Of a stretch of 64,000 bases of DNA, positions 35,597 through 43,394 are shown one piece after another. Position 1 is the first letter of the stretch, and the number at the start of each line of letters is the position of its first letter. A program made the translations under genes and the position numbers. Below the pieces are notes generated by a model, which saw only the letters and a list, made by a program, of their open reading frames with translations, was not told the origin of the DNA and did no database searches. The stretch spans positions 1 through 64,000 of the forward strand of contig SUUK01000003.1 in assembly GCA_015062535.1 (NCBI GenBank), in the 5' to 3' direction. The stretch is from Alphaproteobacteria bacterium (GTDB lineage: Bacteria; Pseudomonadota; Alphaproteobacteria; RF32; CAG-239).

Positions 35597-37159
35597 TTAT
35601 TTTTCTTTCATTGCGCGTTTTTTTCTTAAATTTGTTGCAATAGCTTCTCTCTTTTCTTTCGACGTAGGAAGTTCAAAACCATCTTTTAATCTTTCTGCAA
35701 TATCATCAGCGATTACAACTCCAGAAATATTTTCTCCGGTTTTTCTATCTTCAGCATGCTTTTCTTTAACACGTTTTATAGCTTGAGAAACTGTTTCTTC
35801 TTTCTTTTTACCTGTAATACGAGCTTTGGCTTTTTCTATATCACTTTGATTTGCTTTTCCTGTAATCATAGGAGTGCTATCATAGGTAAATTGAAGTTGC
35901 ATTTTTTTGATTTTATTTAATCTATCAACCATATTTTGAGGAAAATGTCTTTCATTTTCTTTCATTATCTCAAGATACTCATTTATTGATGCAATTTCCA
36001 GTTTTGACGGAGCTAATTCTTCTGCAATAGCTCGATATTCCATATCGTTTGGTGCGAATTTTTGATAATCTTTCTTTATTTCATCAAAAATATAACGACG
36101 AATATTCATATCAAAATTTGCTTCTTGTTTAGCTTCTGATATCAAACCTTTATACAATTTCAAACTTTCTCCAAGAGGTTTCCCTTCTTGTTTTTCTTGA
36201 TGAAGTTTCAAGGTTGCAAGAACTGCTCCTTTATGTGTGGTCACAAGTTCGGTACCATATTTTTCATTTAAGTCAGAAAAGCTCATTGCATTAAATTGTT
36301 CTTGTTCTTTTTCTGTTAAAAATATAGATAAATCTTTTGTTTCATCATAATATTTTAATTGTAATGCGCCATTAATTCTCTCTATAGCATATTTATTCAT
36401 TACGGCAGTTCTTAATGCGTCTTCCCTTTGATGTGGAAAATCTGCTCTTATTTTTAGCCTTTCTTCCTCATTTACTGTTTTTTGTTCTTTTATATCAACA
36501 ACACTAGGGAAACCTTTTTCAAATAAATTTGATACATTATCCATATAAGGGGTATCTTTTAATCTTCCTATCGTATAGCTTAGGTTATTAAAAAATCCCT
36601 CATAAAAATCACTAATACCATTTCTTCCAAACAATCTATCTGTAAATCCACGTCTTCCATTAATAGAAGTAATATTTTTACCTGTTGGAGTTATTGTTTC
36701 ATCAATTACCTCTCTTATATACTCAAGACTATGCTGTTTTGTATCTTCTGGTATATTCTCTATAGCTATTGTTGAAACATCTTTAATGCAACTTAAACAT
36801 ATATCATAATTCCATGAATTTTGTAATAGTTTTTCTGTTTTAACAAATTCTTCTAATTCTGAAGTAGTCTTTTTTTCATCATAATCATACGGTGTTTTTT
36901 CTACATATTCTGTTATTTTTTGCATTGCTTTTGCACTCGTTGAAAAGACTGTTGCATCAAATGTTTCATATGCTTCTTGTGATGCTTCATTTATTTCAGA
37001 GACAATGTTGTATAAATTATAATTATCACGCATACGTCCATATGCGTCTTGTCCATTACCTAGAGCAAATTTTTTTCCTTCATGATGCACATAAAAGAAT
37101 ATCTCCTCCATTTGCCCGCCTTTATAAAATAGGCTTTTTTCTAATGTTATTTTATCCAT
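35597..37159 (-). CDS. Large soluble protein of unknown function, 520 aa
   Basis: This protein has no signal peptide or membrane segment and is highly charged and mostly helical. The N-terminal 45 residues have beta character (EEIFFYVHHEGKKFALG). The C-terminal 90 residues are very basic, with a Lys-rich helix (ARITGKKKEETVSQAIKRVK) and an RKKRAMKEK end. It has a normal GGAG ribosome site. I recognise no family. By composition it could be an effector-like or structural cytosolic protein, but nothing in the neighbourhood supports a role. Confidence 0.65.
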   Translation of the reverse strand: MDKITLEKSLFYKGGQMEEIFFYVHHEGKKFALGNGQDAYGRMRDNYNLYNIVSEINEASQEAYETFDATVFSTSAKAMQKITEYVEKTPYDYDEKKTTSELEEFVKTEKLLQNSWNYDICLSCIKDVSTIAIENIPEDTKQHSLEYIREVIDETITPTGKNITSINGRRGFTDRLFGRNGISDFYEGFFNNLSYTIGRLKDTPYMDNVSNLFEKGFPSVVDIKEQKTVNEEERLKIRADFPHQREDALRTAVMNKYAIERINGALQLKYYDETKDLSIFLTEKEQEQFNAMSFSDLNEKYGTELVTTHKGAVLATLKLHQEKQEGKPLGESLKLYKGLISEAKQEANFDMNIRRYIFDEIKKDYQKFAPNDMEYRAIAEELAPSKLEIASINEYLEIMKENERHFPQNMVDRLNKIKKMQLQFTYDSTPMITGKANQSDIEKAKARITGKKKEETVSQAIKRVKEKHAEDRKTGENISGVVIADDIAERLKDGFELPTSKEKREAIATNLRKKRAMKEK

Positions 37160-37264
37160 TATTTTTCTCCATTTATGTTATCTATGTAATAACCTTACCC
37201 CTTTTTTATAAAAAAAATATTAATGCATTGATTTAAAATTATAAATACCAACCAAAGAAAAAGC

Positions 37265-37292
37265 TTTACTTTTTAAAATTTTATGGTATTAA
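37265..37292 (+). promoter_or_regulatory. rplK-rplA promoter
   Basis: TTTACT (37265-37270) and TATTAA (37287-37292) are 16 bp apart. The same 18-base box as in the rpmI promoter covers 37263-37280. Confidence 0.7.
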
Positions 37293-37357
37293 ATCAGAGC
37301 TTTTTAATGAAAGGAATCGCTTTAGAGTGATAACTTATTGTAAAAGCAAAATAAATC

Positions 37358-37392
37358 CCGTGGGGGAATTAGCCATAATTCTGACCACGGAC
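37358..37392 (+). promoter_or_regulatory. rplK leader hairpin, possible L1 autoregulatory site
   Basis: In the 5' leader, CCGTGG pairs with CCACGG and, across a small asymmetric internal loop (GG opposite TGA), GAATT pairs with AATTC. In other bacteria L1 binds the leader or start region of the rplK-rplA mRNA to repress it, at a stem with an asymmetric loop. Assigning this hairpin to L1 is inference. Confidence 0.5.
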
Positions 37393-37430
37393 CTTGTGAT
37401 AACAATTAATTTTAGAATTGAGGTTTTAAA

Positions 37431-37868
37431 ATGGCTAAGTCTAAAAAGAAAATTTTAGGTTTAATCAAGCTTCAAATCCCTGCAGGTAAAGCTAACCCTT
37501 CTCCTCCAGTAGGTCCTGCTTTGGGTCAAAAAGGCTTGAATATTATGGAATTCTGTAAAGCATTTAACGCTGCTACACAATCTATGGAACCAGGTATTCC
37601 TGTTCCAGTTGTAATTACAGCTTTTGAAGATAAGAGCTTTACATTTGTAACTAAACTTCCTCCTGTTGCTTACTATATCAAAAAAGCTGCTGGCGTTAAG
37701 TCTGCTGCTAAAACTCCAGGTAAAGAAGTTGCTGGTTCTATCACAATTGCTCAAGTTAGAGAAATTGCTGAAGCTAAATTGCCAGATTTGAATTGTTCAA
37801 CAGTTGAAGCAGCTATGAATATGGTTAAAGGTCAAGCTGTTTCTATGGGTATCAAAGTAACGGAGTAA
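37431..37868 (+). CDS. rplK: 50S ribosomal protein L11
   Basis: This 145-residue L11 has the N-terminal [20 protein letters not shown] and the C-terminal rRNA-binding domain with [20 protein letters not shown]. It forms the L11 stalk base of the ribosome. rplA starts 4 bases after its stop. Confidence 0.97.
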   Translation: MAKSKKKILGLIKLQIPAGKANPSPPVGPALGQKGLNIMEFCKAFNAATQSMEPGIPVPVVITAFEDKSFTFVTKLPPVAYYIKKAAGVKSAAKTPGKEVAGSITIAQVREIAEAKLPDLNCSTVEAAMNMVKGQAVSMGIKVTE

Positions 37869-37872
37869 GGCA

Positions 37873-38556
37873 ATGGCTGGAAAAAGATTAGTAAATGCTT
37901 ATAAGAATGTAGATAAAAATAAAAGCTACTCTTTAAAAGAAGCTGTTTCTTTAGTTAAAGCTAACGCTGGCGCTAAATTTGATGAAACAATTGATTTGGC
38001 TATCAACTTAGGTGTTGACCCTAAATATGCTGACCAAATGGTTCGTGGCGTATGTGGTCTTCCTCATGGTAATGGTAAAACAGTTCGCGTTGCTGTTATG
38101 GCTCAAGGTGAAAAAGCTGATGAAGCTAAAGCTGCAGGTGCTGATATTGTTGGTGCTGAAAACTTGGTTGACTCAATCCTTTCTGGTAAAATCGACTTCG
38201 ACCGTTGTATTGCAACTCCTGATATGATGGGATTGGCTGGTCGTGTTGCTCGTGTTTTAGGTCCTAAAGGTTTGATGCCAAACCCAAAACTTGGCACAGT
38301 TACTATGGATGTAGCTAACGCTGTTAAAAAAGCTAAAGCTGGTGAAGTTCAATTCCGTGTTGAAAAGAATGGTATTGTTCACGCTGGTATCGCAAAAGCT
38401 TCTTTTGACGAAGATAAAATTTATGACAATGCTAAAACTTTCATTGATACAATCTTGAAAGCTAAACCACAATCATTAAAAGGAACATATTTGAAGAAAA
38501 TTTCTATAAGTTCTACAATGGGTGTTGGCGTTAGAGTTGATATCACAGCTTTGTAA
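37873..38556 (+). CDS. rplA: 50S ribosomal protein L1
   Basis: This 227-residue L1 contains the signature [17 protein letters not shown] and the C-terminal [18 protein letters not shown]. It binds 23S rRNA at the L1 stalk and usually represses translation of its own operon. rplJ-rplL does not follow; a terminator ends the pair. Confidence 0.97.
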   Translation: MAGKRLVNAYKNVDKNKSYSLKEAVSLVKANAGAKFDETIDLAINLGVDPKYADQMVRGVCGLPHGNGKTVRVAVMAQGEKADEAKAAGADIVGAENLVDSILSGKIDFDRCIATPDMMGLAGRVARVLGPKGLMPNPKLGTVTMDVANAVKKAKAGEVQFRVEKNGIVHAGIAKASFDEDKIYDNAKTFIDTILKAKPQSLKGTYLKKISISSTMGVGVRVDITAL

Positions 38557-38574
38557 TAAATTATAGAGTTAAAA

Positions 38575-38608
38575 AAAATCCACTAGCGAAAGTTAGTGGA
38601 TTTTTTGT
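38575..38608 (+). terminator. rplK-rplA terminator
   Basis: AATCCACTA-GCGAAAGT-TAGTGGATT (38577-38602) is followed by a T run. Confidence 0.85.
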
Positions 38609-38635
38609 ATGCCCAATTTTGCTTGCAATAAGCAA

Positions 38636-38908
38636 TCATTCATCTACAAGGGTTATCATAAGTTTCTTTTTATAAAATTTTAGCATTACACCTATAATCA
38701 TACAATGCTTTCTTTTTACACCTTCTTCTACTTTCAAAATATTTTTAACACTAAAATTCAATTTTTTTGCTAAATCTTCAACTTTTAGTTTTTTCTTTTC
38801 TCGTTCAGATTTTAAGCAATCACCTAAAGTCTTCATAATTAGACATTTGGTTTGATGTCCGATATTTGTTATCCTCTTATTGTGGGTTGAATTAAAATTT
38901 GTTCTCAT
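38636..38908 (-). CDS. Small XRE-like helix-turn-helix protein
   Basis: This 90-residue protein (66 from the internal ATG at 38836) has a short HTH-like region LGDCLKSEREKKKLKVEDLA then KKLNFSVKNILKVEEG, the XRE/HTH_25 pattern seen in RodZ-like and phage regulators. The upstream ATG at 38908 has a GGAG site and is preferred. The C-terminus is short and hydrophobic/basic. It sits directly downstream of the terminator of a candidate ncRNA. Confidence 0.6.
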   Translation of the reverse strand: MRTNFNSTHNKRITNIGHQTKCLIMKTLGDCLKSEREKKKLKVEDLAKKLNFSVKNILKVEEGVKRKHCMIIGVMLKFYKKKLMITLVDE

Positions 38909-38938
38909 GATTTCTTAACTCCAATTTTTAATTAAAAC

Positions 38939-38962
38939 AAAAGGCACCAAAAAAGGTGCCAG
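38939..38962 (-). terminator. Terminator of the second candidate ncRNA
   Basis: GGCACC-N6-GGTGCC (38943-38960) is followed on the minus strand by TTTTGTTTT. Confidence 0.8.
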
Positions 38963-39094
38963 GGAGTTCAGATAATCACATTAGTATGACTCTTTGAGGC
39001 TTCAATATATACCCCAAAGCTCCCTGACTTGCAGTACAAGGAGTTTTTTTACTAATGAGAGCCTCTGACAGCCCTGTTATTATTCTTAATAACG
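38939..39094 (-). ncRNA. Second candidate structured non-coding RNA
   Basis: About 155 nt on the minus strand have a promoter and terminator but no ORF. The 5' end folds as GTTATTA-AGAA-TAATAAC. A rod-like closing stem is made of AGGG/CCCT, TCAGA/TCTGA and CATTAGTA/TACTAATG, separated by symmetric 3x3 and 6x6 internal loops. It encloses two hairpins: ACTCC...GGGAG with inner CTTG/CAAG, and CTTTGGGGT pairing with GCCTCAAAG (one G-U). A rod with symmetric loops recalls 6S RNA, but I cannot confirm that. A regulatory leader of the downstream XRE-like gene is the alternative. Confidence 0.65.
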
Positions 39095-39099
39095 AGCTG

Positions 39100-39128
39100 A
39101 TTTTAAATTGTGGTTTTGGATTTGTAAA
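39100..39128 (-). promoter_or_regulatory. Promoter of the second candidate ncRNA
   Basis: On the minus strand TTTACA (39123-39128) and TAAAAT (39100-39105) are 17 bp apart. Confidence 0.5.
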
Positions 39129-39143
39129 GCTTTTTATTTAATA

Positions 39144-39512
39144 TTATTTATTTTCTTTAAAAGTTAGCTCTACATTATCGCCTTTTAAGATTAATGAATT
39201 GTCATTTATGGTGTATGTTGTAACTTTATTTAGGTCATTAAAATATTTGGTTTCTTTAGTCATTTCTTCTGGCGATCCCATCATCATAGTCGAACCTTGC
39301 AATTCTAATTTAATATTTTCACCATTTAATGAATATACACCAAAATAGTTATTTACAGCTTTGCCATAAAATTTATTTTCATTCTTATCAAATGCAAGAG
39401 TTATATTAGCATCATTTAAGCTAAACTCTTTTCCTTTAATACTTGGCGCAGAAGTTGCAACACATCCCACCAATGATAACATCAAACCTAAATTTAATAG
39501 CATTTTTTTCAT
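39144..39512 (-). CDS. META/HslJ-like lipoprotein
   Basis: This 122-residue protein has lipobox SLVGCV (Cys at residue 17). The mature domain has the META/HslJ beta pattern IKGKEFSLNDANITLAFD, then KFYGKAVNNYFGVYSLNG and GSTMMMGSPEEM, then LILKGDNVELTF. In that family this fold is found in heat-shock and motility-related lipoproteins. It lies 14 bases downstream of nfo. Confidence 0.8.
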   Translation of the reverse strand: MKKMLLNLGLMLSLVGCVATSAPSIKGKEFSLNDANITLAFDKNENKFYGKAVNNYFGVYSLNGENIKLELQGSTMMMGSPEEMTKETKYFNDLNKVTTYTINDNSLILKGDNVELTFKENK

Positions 39513-39526
39513 AACTTATACTCCTT

Positions 39527-40366
39527 TTAATCCTTATAATTTTCTCTTAAAATTGCAATTTCTTTTGCATATCCATCTAACTCATTCGGGGTTTCAAGAT
39601 TGATTGGTATTCCCTTTAATGCCGGATGATTAACAAAGCGAATTAATCCTTCTAAACCTAGCGACCCATTACCCAATGTTTCGTGCCTATCTTTATGCGA
39701 GTTGAACTCGGTTAAGCTATCGTTTAGGTGAATTGCATGAAGACGATTTAAACCGATTACTTTGTCAAAATGCTCAAGCACATCATCTAATTTGTTTATA
39801 ATATCATAGCCAGCAGAATAAACATGGCAAGTATCCAAACAAACACCGAGTTCATTTATCCCGTTTTTGTGAGTTTTAGATATTATTTCAGCAAGCTCTT
39901 CAAAAGTTGAACCAACTTCACTTCCCTTACCGGACATTGTTTCCAAAAGAACTGTGGTGTTTTTTGCCTCAACCATCACCTCATTTAAGATTTCGGTTAT
40001 TTGATTGATTGCAGTTGGCACACCCTGCCCTACATGAGAACCTGGGTGAAAATTATATAAATTTCCTTTGATATGTTCCATTCTTTTTAAGTCATCTGCA
40101 AAAACAAGTCTTGCAAATTCTCTTGTTTTTTCATCTTTTGAACATGGGTTTAGGGTATATGGCGCGTGTGCTAGAATTTTACCAAAATTATTTTTTTTAG
40201 CTAACTCTAAAAAAGCCTTAACATCTTTATCATCAATATCTTTGGCTGCACCGCCTCGGGGATTACGCAAAAAAAACTGAAAAGTGTTAGCATTGAGTTT
40301 TAGTGCGGTTTCCCCCATTTTTAAGAAACCAGCAGATGATGATAAATGACAACCTACATAAAACAT
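39527..40366 (-). CDS. nfo: Deoxyribonuclease IV (endonuclease IV)
   Basis: The start is ATG at 40366 with a GGAG site ([17 protein letters not shown]); an upstream frame extension to 40441 crosses the promoter. The 279-residue TIM-barrel zinc enzyme cleaves DNA 5' to abasic sites in base-excision repair. Zinc-ligand motifs are [36 protein letters not shown] and [13 protein letters not shown]. The length matches E. coli Nfo (285 aa). Confidence 0.94.
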   Translation of the reverse strand: MFYVGCHLSSSAGFLKMGETALKLNANTFQFFLRNPRGGAAKDIDDKDVKAFLELAKKNNFGKILAHAPYTLNPCSKDEKTREFARLVFADDLKRMEHIKGNLYNFHPGSHVGQGVPTAINQITEILNEVMVEAKNTTVLLETMSGKGSEVGSTFEELAEIISKTHKNGINELGVCLDTCHVYSAGYDIINKLDDVLEHFDKVIGLNRLHAIHLNDSLTEFNSHKDRHETLGNGSLGLEGLIRFVNHPALKGIPINLETPNELDGYAKEIAILRENYKD

Positions 40367-40391
40367 TTTCACTCCTTTTGTTATATTAACA

Positions 40392-40420
40392 TATATAGGG
40401 GCAAAAATATGGCACGTCAA
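40392..40420 (-). promoter_or_regulatory. nfo promoter
   Basis: TTGACG (40415-40420) and TATATA (40392-40397) are 17 bp apart on the minus strand. Confidence 0.7.
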
Positions 40421-40451
40421 TTTTTTTGAACTATATATCAAAAAAAGCTTG

Positions 40452-40457
40452 TATAAT
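40452..40457 (+). promoter_or_regulatory. -10 box of the tRNA-Pro gene
   Basis: A perfect TATAAT lies 30 bp upstream of the tRNA. No clear -35 is seen at normal spacing. Confidence 0.5.
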
Positions 40458-40487
40458 ATTTTATAAGGTGTAGCTTGAGCCTAACAT

Positions 40488-40564
40488 CGGAACGTAGTTC
40501 AGCCTGGTAGAACGCTGCGTTCGGGACGCAGAAGTCGGTGGTTCGAATCCACTCGTTCCGACCA
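40488..40564 (+). tRNA. tRNA-Pro (CGG)
   Basis: The 77-nt cloverleaf has acceptor CGGAACG/CGTTCCG, anticodon stem CTGCG/CGCAG with loop TTCGGGA (anticodon CGG) and T-loop TTCGAAT. The 3' CCA is encoded (40562-40564). Confidence 0.95.
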
Positions 40565-40658
40565 AATGGACAAACACATTTATAACAATAGTTATAGTAA
40601 TTGACAGTAGTACTTTATTAACTATAATGACTTATGTTAACATTAAGGATGTTTTAAG

Positions 40659-41486
40659 ATGTTTGAAATTATTGAAGAAGGTGCTTTGCTTGAGGAAAAT
40701 GTTAAAGTTGGCAACTATGTAACTATAAAAAAAGGTGCTAAAATTGGGAAAAATACTGTAATTGGTGATTATAGTTATATCGATTCAAATGTTGTTATTA
40801 AGGAAAATAATTATATTGGAACAGGTGTTATTTTAAAAGGTAATGTTTCCATTGGCAAAAATAACCATATTCTTGATAAAACAATAATCGGATTATCTCC
40901 TAAACACATAGGATACCATTTTTACAAAGGACGTGTTATTATTGGAGATAATAATTTTATTAGTAATGATTGCTCCATAGATTGCGGAAATAATTTTTTA
41001 TCAGATAAACGTCCTGAATTGTTAGATTATCTACGCACAGATTTACCATCTAATTTAGATTATGAAGATGCTACTATCATAGGTGATAGGTGTTACATAT
41101 TAAATAATGTTACTATTCATCATAATTGTCGTGTTGGCTTGGGTAATATTTCCAATTATTCTGGAGAATATGATACCATAATATGTAGTGGTTGCTGTTT
41201 AAATGGTTTTGTACAATTAAGAAAAGGATGCGAACTGAGTAGTGGTACTTATATTAGGGAATTTGCATCTATTGGTGAAGGAGCTTTTACAGCAATGATG
41301 ACACACGTTGTGAAAGATATTCCACCTTTTGCTTTTATTCGTAATAATTGTTGTATCGGCACCCATGAGGGGTTAGCAAAGAAATTTAAAATATCAAAAA
41401 ATGAGATTTTAAAACTTAGAGATACATTTGAAAAGAAAAGAAGTGGAGAATTAGATAGTTATATACCATATTCTAAAAAGCAATAA
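40659..41486 (+). CDS. LpxA-like left-handed beta-helix acyltransferase
   Basis: This 275-residue protein has hexapeptide repeats ([LIV]GxxxxI-type), e.g. GTGVILKGNVSIGKNNHIL and IIGDNNFISNDCSID. The segment LNNVTIHHNCRVG provides a candidate catalytic His. The C-terminal helical part GLAKKFKISKNEILKLRDTF resembles LpxA. LpxA-type enzymes acylate UDP-sugars in lipid A synthesis; this copy is divergent, unusually Cys-rich and not next to lpx genes, so another nucleotide-sugar is possible. It starts about 95 bases after tRNA-Pro. Confidence 0.7.
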   Translation: MFEIIEEGALLEENVKVGNYVTIKKGAKIGKNTVIGDYSYIDSNVVIKENNYIGTGVILKGNVSIGKNNHILDKTIIGLSPKHIGYHFYKGRVIIGDNNFISNDCSIDCGNNFLSDKRPELLDYLRTDLPSNLDYEDATIIGDRCYILNNVTIHHNCRVGLGNISNYSGEYDTIICSGCCLNGFVQLRKGCELSSGTYIREFASIGEGAFTAMMTHVVKDIPPFAFIRNNCCIGTHEGLAKKFKISKNEILKLRDTFEKKRSGELDSYIPYSKKQ

Positions 41487-41513
41487 AACACTACGTTATT
41501 TTAGGAGAATAAT

Positions 41514-42305
41514 ATGCTAGGTAGCATTATCGGTGATATAATTGGTTCTCCTTATGAATTTCATAACATCAAACATAAAGATTTTGAGTTGTTTTGTGAT
41601 AAGTGTTGTTTTACTGATGACACTATTTTGACTTGTGCAACTGCTGAGTGGTTATTAACGAATAAAAAACCTGAAGAGCTATTAAAAAAATGGGGAAAAT
41701 TATACCAAAATCGTACTTATGAAGATGGTAAAGTTGGAGCGTTTGGGAAAGGTTTTACCAATTGGCTTAAAACAGGTATTGCCTACAATGCAAAAACAAA
41801 TGGATGTATTATGCGTCTAAGCCCTATTGTTTTGATGATTGATGATTTAAAGGCCTCCTTAGATAAAGCTATCGAGCTTACATCTATCACCCACAATCAT
41901 CCAGAAAGTTTGCTTGCCACTCGTGTTTATATTGAGACTATGTATATGGTTAAAAAAGGATTTTCATCACCAATAATTAAAAATTATATAACCAACAAAT
42001 ATGATTATGATTTATCTAAAAGTGTTGATGAAATAAGACATAATTATAATAAATTTTATGTTTCTTGCAAAAATTCTGTACCTCAAGCAATAATTTGTGC
42101 ATTAGATGCAAATTCTTATGAAGATGCTATCAGAAATGCGGTTTCTTTAGGTGGTGATAGTGATACACTTGCATGTATGGCTGGGGGAATTGCCGAAATA
42201 AAATTTGGCGTTCCTCTTAATATAAAACAACAAGCTCAAACTTTTATGGATGAAAACGTATCATCTACTATCAAAAATTTTTATCAAAAAATCAATACAA
42301 GATAA
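41514..42305 (+). CDS. ADP-ribosylglycohydrolase (DraG-like)
   Basis: This 263-residue protein has the family metal-site motifs LGSIIGDIIGSPYEF, FTDDTILTCATAEW, HNHPESLLATRV and LGGDSDTLACMAGGIAE, with the Asp residues that bind two Mg2+. It removes ADP-ribose from modified molecules. It forms a two-gene unit with the LpxA-like gene (27-base gap, AGGAGA ribosome site). The target of de-ADP-ribosylation is unknown. Confidence 0.88.
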   Translation: MLGSIIGDIIGSPYEFHNIKHKDFELFCDKCCFTDDTILTCATAEWLLTNKKPEELLKKWGKLYQNRTYEDGKVGAFGKGFTNWLKTGIAYNAKTNGCIMRLSPIVLMIDDLKASLDKAIELTSITHNHPESLLATRVYIETMYMVKKGFSSPIIKNYITNKYDYDLSKSVDEIRHNYNKFYVSCKNSVPQAIICALDANSYEDAIRNAVSLGGDSDTLACMAGGIAEIKFGVPLNIKQQAQTFMDENVSSTIKNFYQKINTR

Positions 42306-42360
42306 AAATATCATTTTTATTTTATCCTTATATATCCAAATATTCTAGGGTTTTATTTTA

Positions 42361-42389
42361 TTGACAAAAAGCCTATTTGTTGGTATTAT
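42361..42389 (+). promoter_or_regulatory. Promoter of the 42437 gene
   Basis: TTGACA (42361-42366) and TATTAT (42384-42389) are 17 bp apart. Confidence 0.75.
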
Positions 42390-42436
42390 CTTTTTTGTTA
42401 TATTAAAGATTATGTTTTACTAAAATTATTATATTC

Positions 42437-42997
42437 ATGAAAAAGCTAGTTTTTATTTTTGCGTTGCTTTGCTCTCTTTCGGCTCAAGCAAAAAATTTAT
42501 ATCTTGTAGAGTTAAAGATTTGGAAAGATGAGACCTTCTCTCTTTTTAACTTAAAAAACGAACGTAATGCGATTGAAATTGAACTCCCTGTCGATAAGGA
42601 TTTGTATGACAGCATAAAAAAGGGCGATATCCTGCAAAACAATCCTGTTTACAAGAGCACTTTTTCGGTGTTGCCTCAGTTTTTCAAAACTTTCAAGATT
42701 AAAGTCGTTGGCAAAAAAATCAAAAAAGTTGATAACACTCCAGAAAAAAAGAGCAATAAATTTTATATGCTAAAGTTAAGGAGCCAAAAGCACGATACGT
42801 TTTCTTTCAACTTCAAAAATGCCCGTAATGCTATTATTTTTGAAATTCCGGTTGATGAAGATTTTTATAAACGAGTAAAAAAAGGTCAAAAACTTAAAAG
42901 CCAAGATGTTTACACTGAAGCTTTTGACATTATTCCGGAGTTCTTTACAGAGATTGCAATTAGCGTTGAAGATAAACGTTATGTCAGAAAAAAATGA
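42437..42997 (+). CDS. Secreted protein with two tandem repeat domains
   Basis: This 186-residue protein has a signal peptide (cleavage after AQA). The mature chain holds two copies of a domain of about 70 residues. The first contains DETFSLFNLKNERNAIEIEL then PVDKDLYDSIKKGD; the second contains HDTFSFNFKNARNAIIFEI then PVDEDFYKRVKKGQ. It is probably periplasmic. It has no Shine-Dalgarno sequence; the leader ends ACTAAAATTATTA, five bases before the ATG, exactly as in the gene at 48005. I recognise no family. Confidence 0.7.
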   Translation: MKKLVFIFALLCSLSAQAKNLYLVELKIWKDETFSLFNLKNERNAIEIELPVDKDLYDSIKKGDILQNNPVYKSTFSVLPQFFKTFKIKVVGKKIKKVDNTPEKKSNKFYMLKLRSQKHDTFSFNFKNARNAIIFEIPVDEDFYKRVKKGQKLKSQDVYTEAFDIIPEFFTEIAISVEDKRYVRKK

Positions 42998-43014
42998 AAT
43001 AAACTTTTAAATCA

Positions 43015-43046
43015 CAAAAGCGCTTGTAAAAAAACAAGCGCTTTTT
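43015..43046. terminator. Bidirectional terminator
   Basis: AAAAGCGCTTGT pairs with ACAAGCGCTTTT (43017-43044) between convergent genes. Confidence 0.9.
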
Positions 43047-43056
43047 TGTGTTGATG

Positions 43057-43284
43057 TTAGATACCGCCCCACATACCTGACAGGTACTCTGTTTCAAATC
43101 TCTTTGCATCATTGTATTCTTCATCACTTTCGCTCAAACCATCTTTGGCTAAGTTAAAGTAGACCATTGCTCTGATGCTTAACTTTGGTTGAAGATTAAT
43201 GCTTTCAGGCAAAGTAAACTGACTTCGTGTTTCAAGGAGCTCTTCAAATGGCATCCCGAAAAAGCTTTCTAGTTCTTGTTTCAT
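43057..43284 (-). CDS. Small acidic protein of unknown function, 75 aa
   Basis: This soluble acidic protein ends TEYLSGMWGGI. It is a solitary gene with a strong promoter at 43324-43352 (TTGACT-17-TATACA) and a terminator. No Shine-Dalgarno sequence is visible before the ATG (leader ends AATACGATT). No family is recognised. Confidence 0.6.
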   Translation of the reverse strand: MKQELESFFGMPFEELLETRSQFTLPESINLQPKLSIRAMVYFNLAKDGLSESDEEYNDAKRFETEYLSGMWGGI

Positions 43285-43323
43285 AATCGTATTTTTTACA
43301 GCATAATTGTTTATCTATTGGTG

Positions 43324-43352
43324 TGTATAGCACTCTTTTAGACAAAAGTCAA
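43324..43352 (-). promoter_or_regulatory. Promoter of the 43057 gene
   Basis: TTGACT (43347-43352) and TATACA (43324-43329) are 17 bp apart on the minus strand. Confidence 0.7.
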
Positions 43353-43394
43353 TACTTTATACAAAAAAAGCAACCTATTAAGGTTGCCTTTTAA

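Noticed and set aside
35535..35786. 83-codon plus-strand frame after pheT
   Set aside because: It begins at the pheT terminator and is antisense to the coding region of the 35597 gene.
36892..37236. 114-codon plus-strand frame
   Set aside because: Antisense to the start of the 35597 gene; hydrophobic Leu/His-rich composition is typical of shadow frames.
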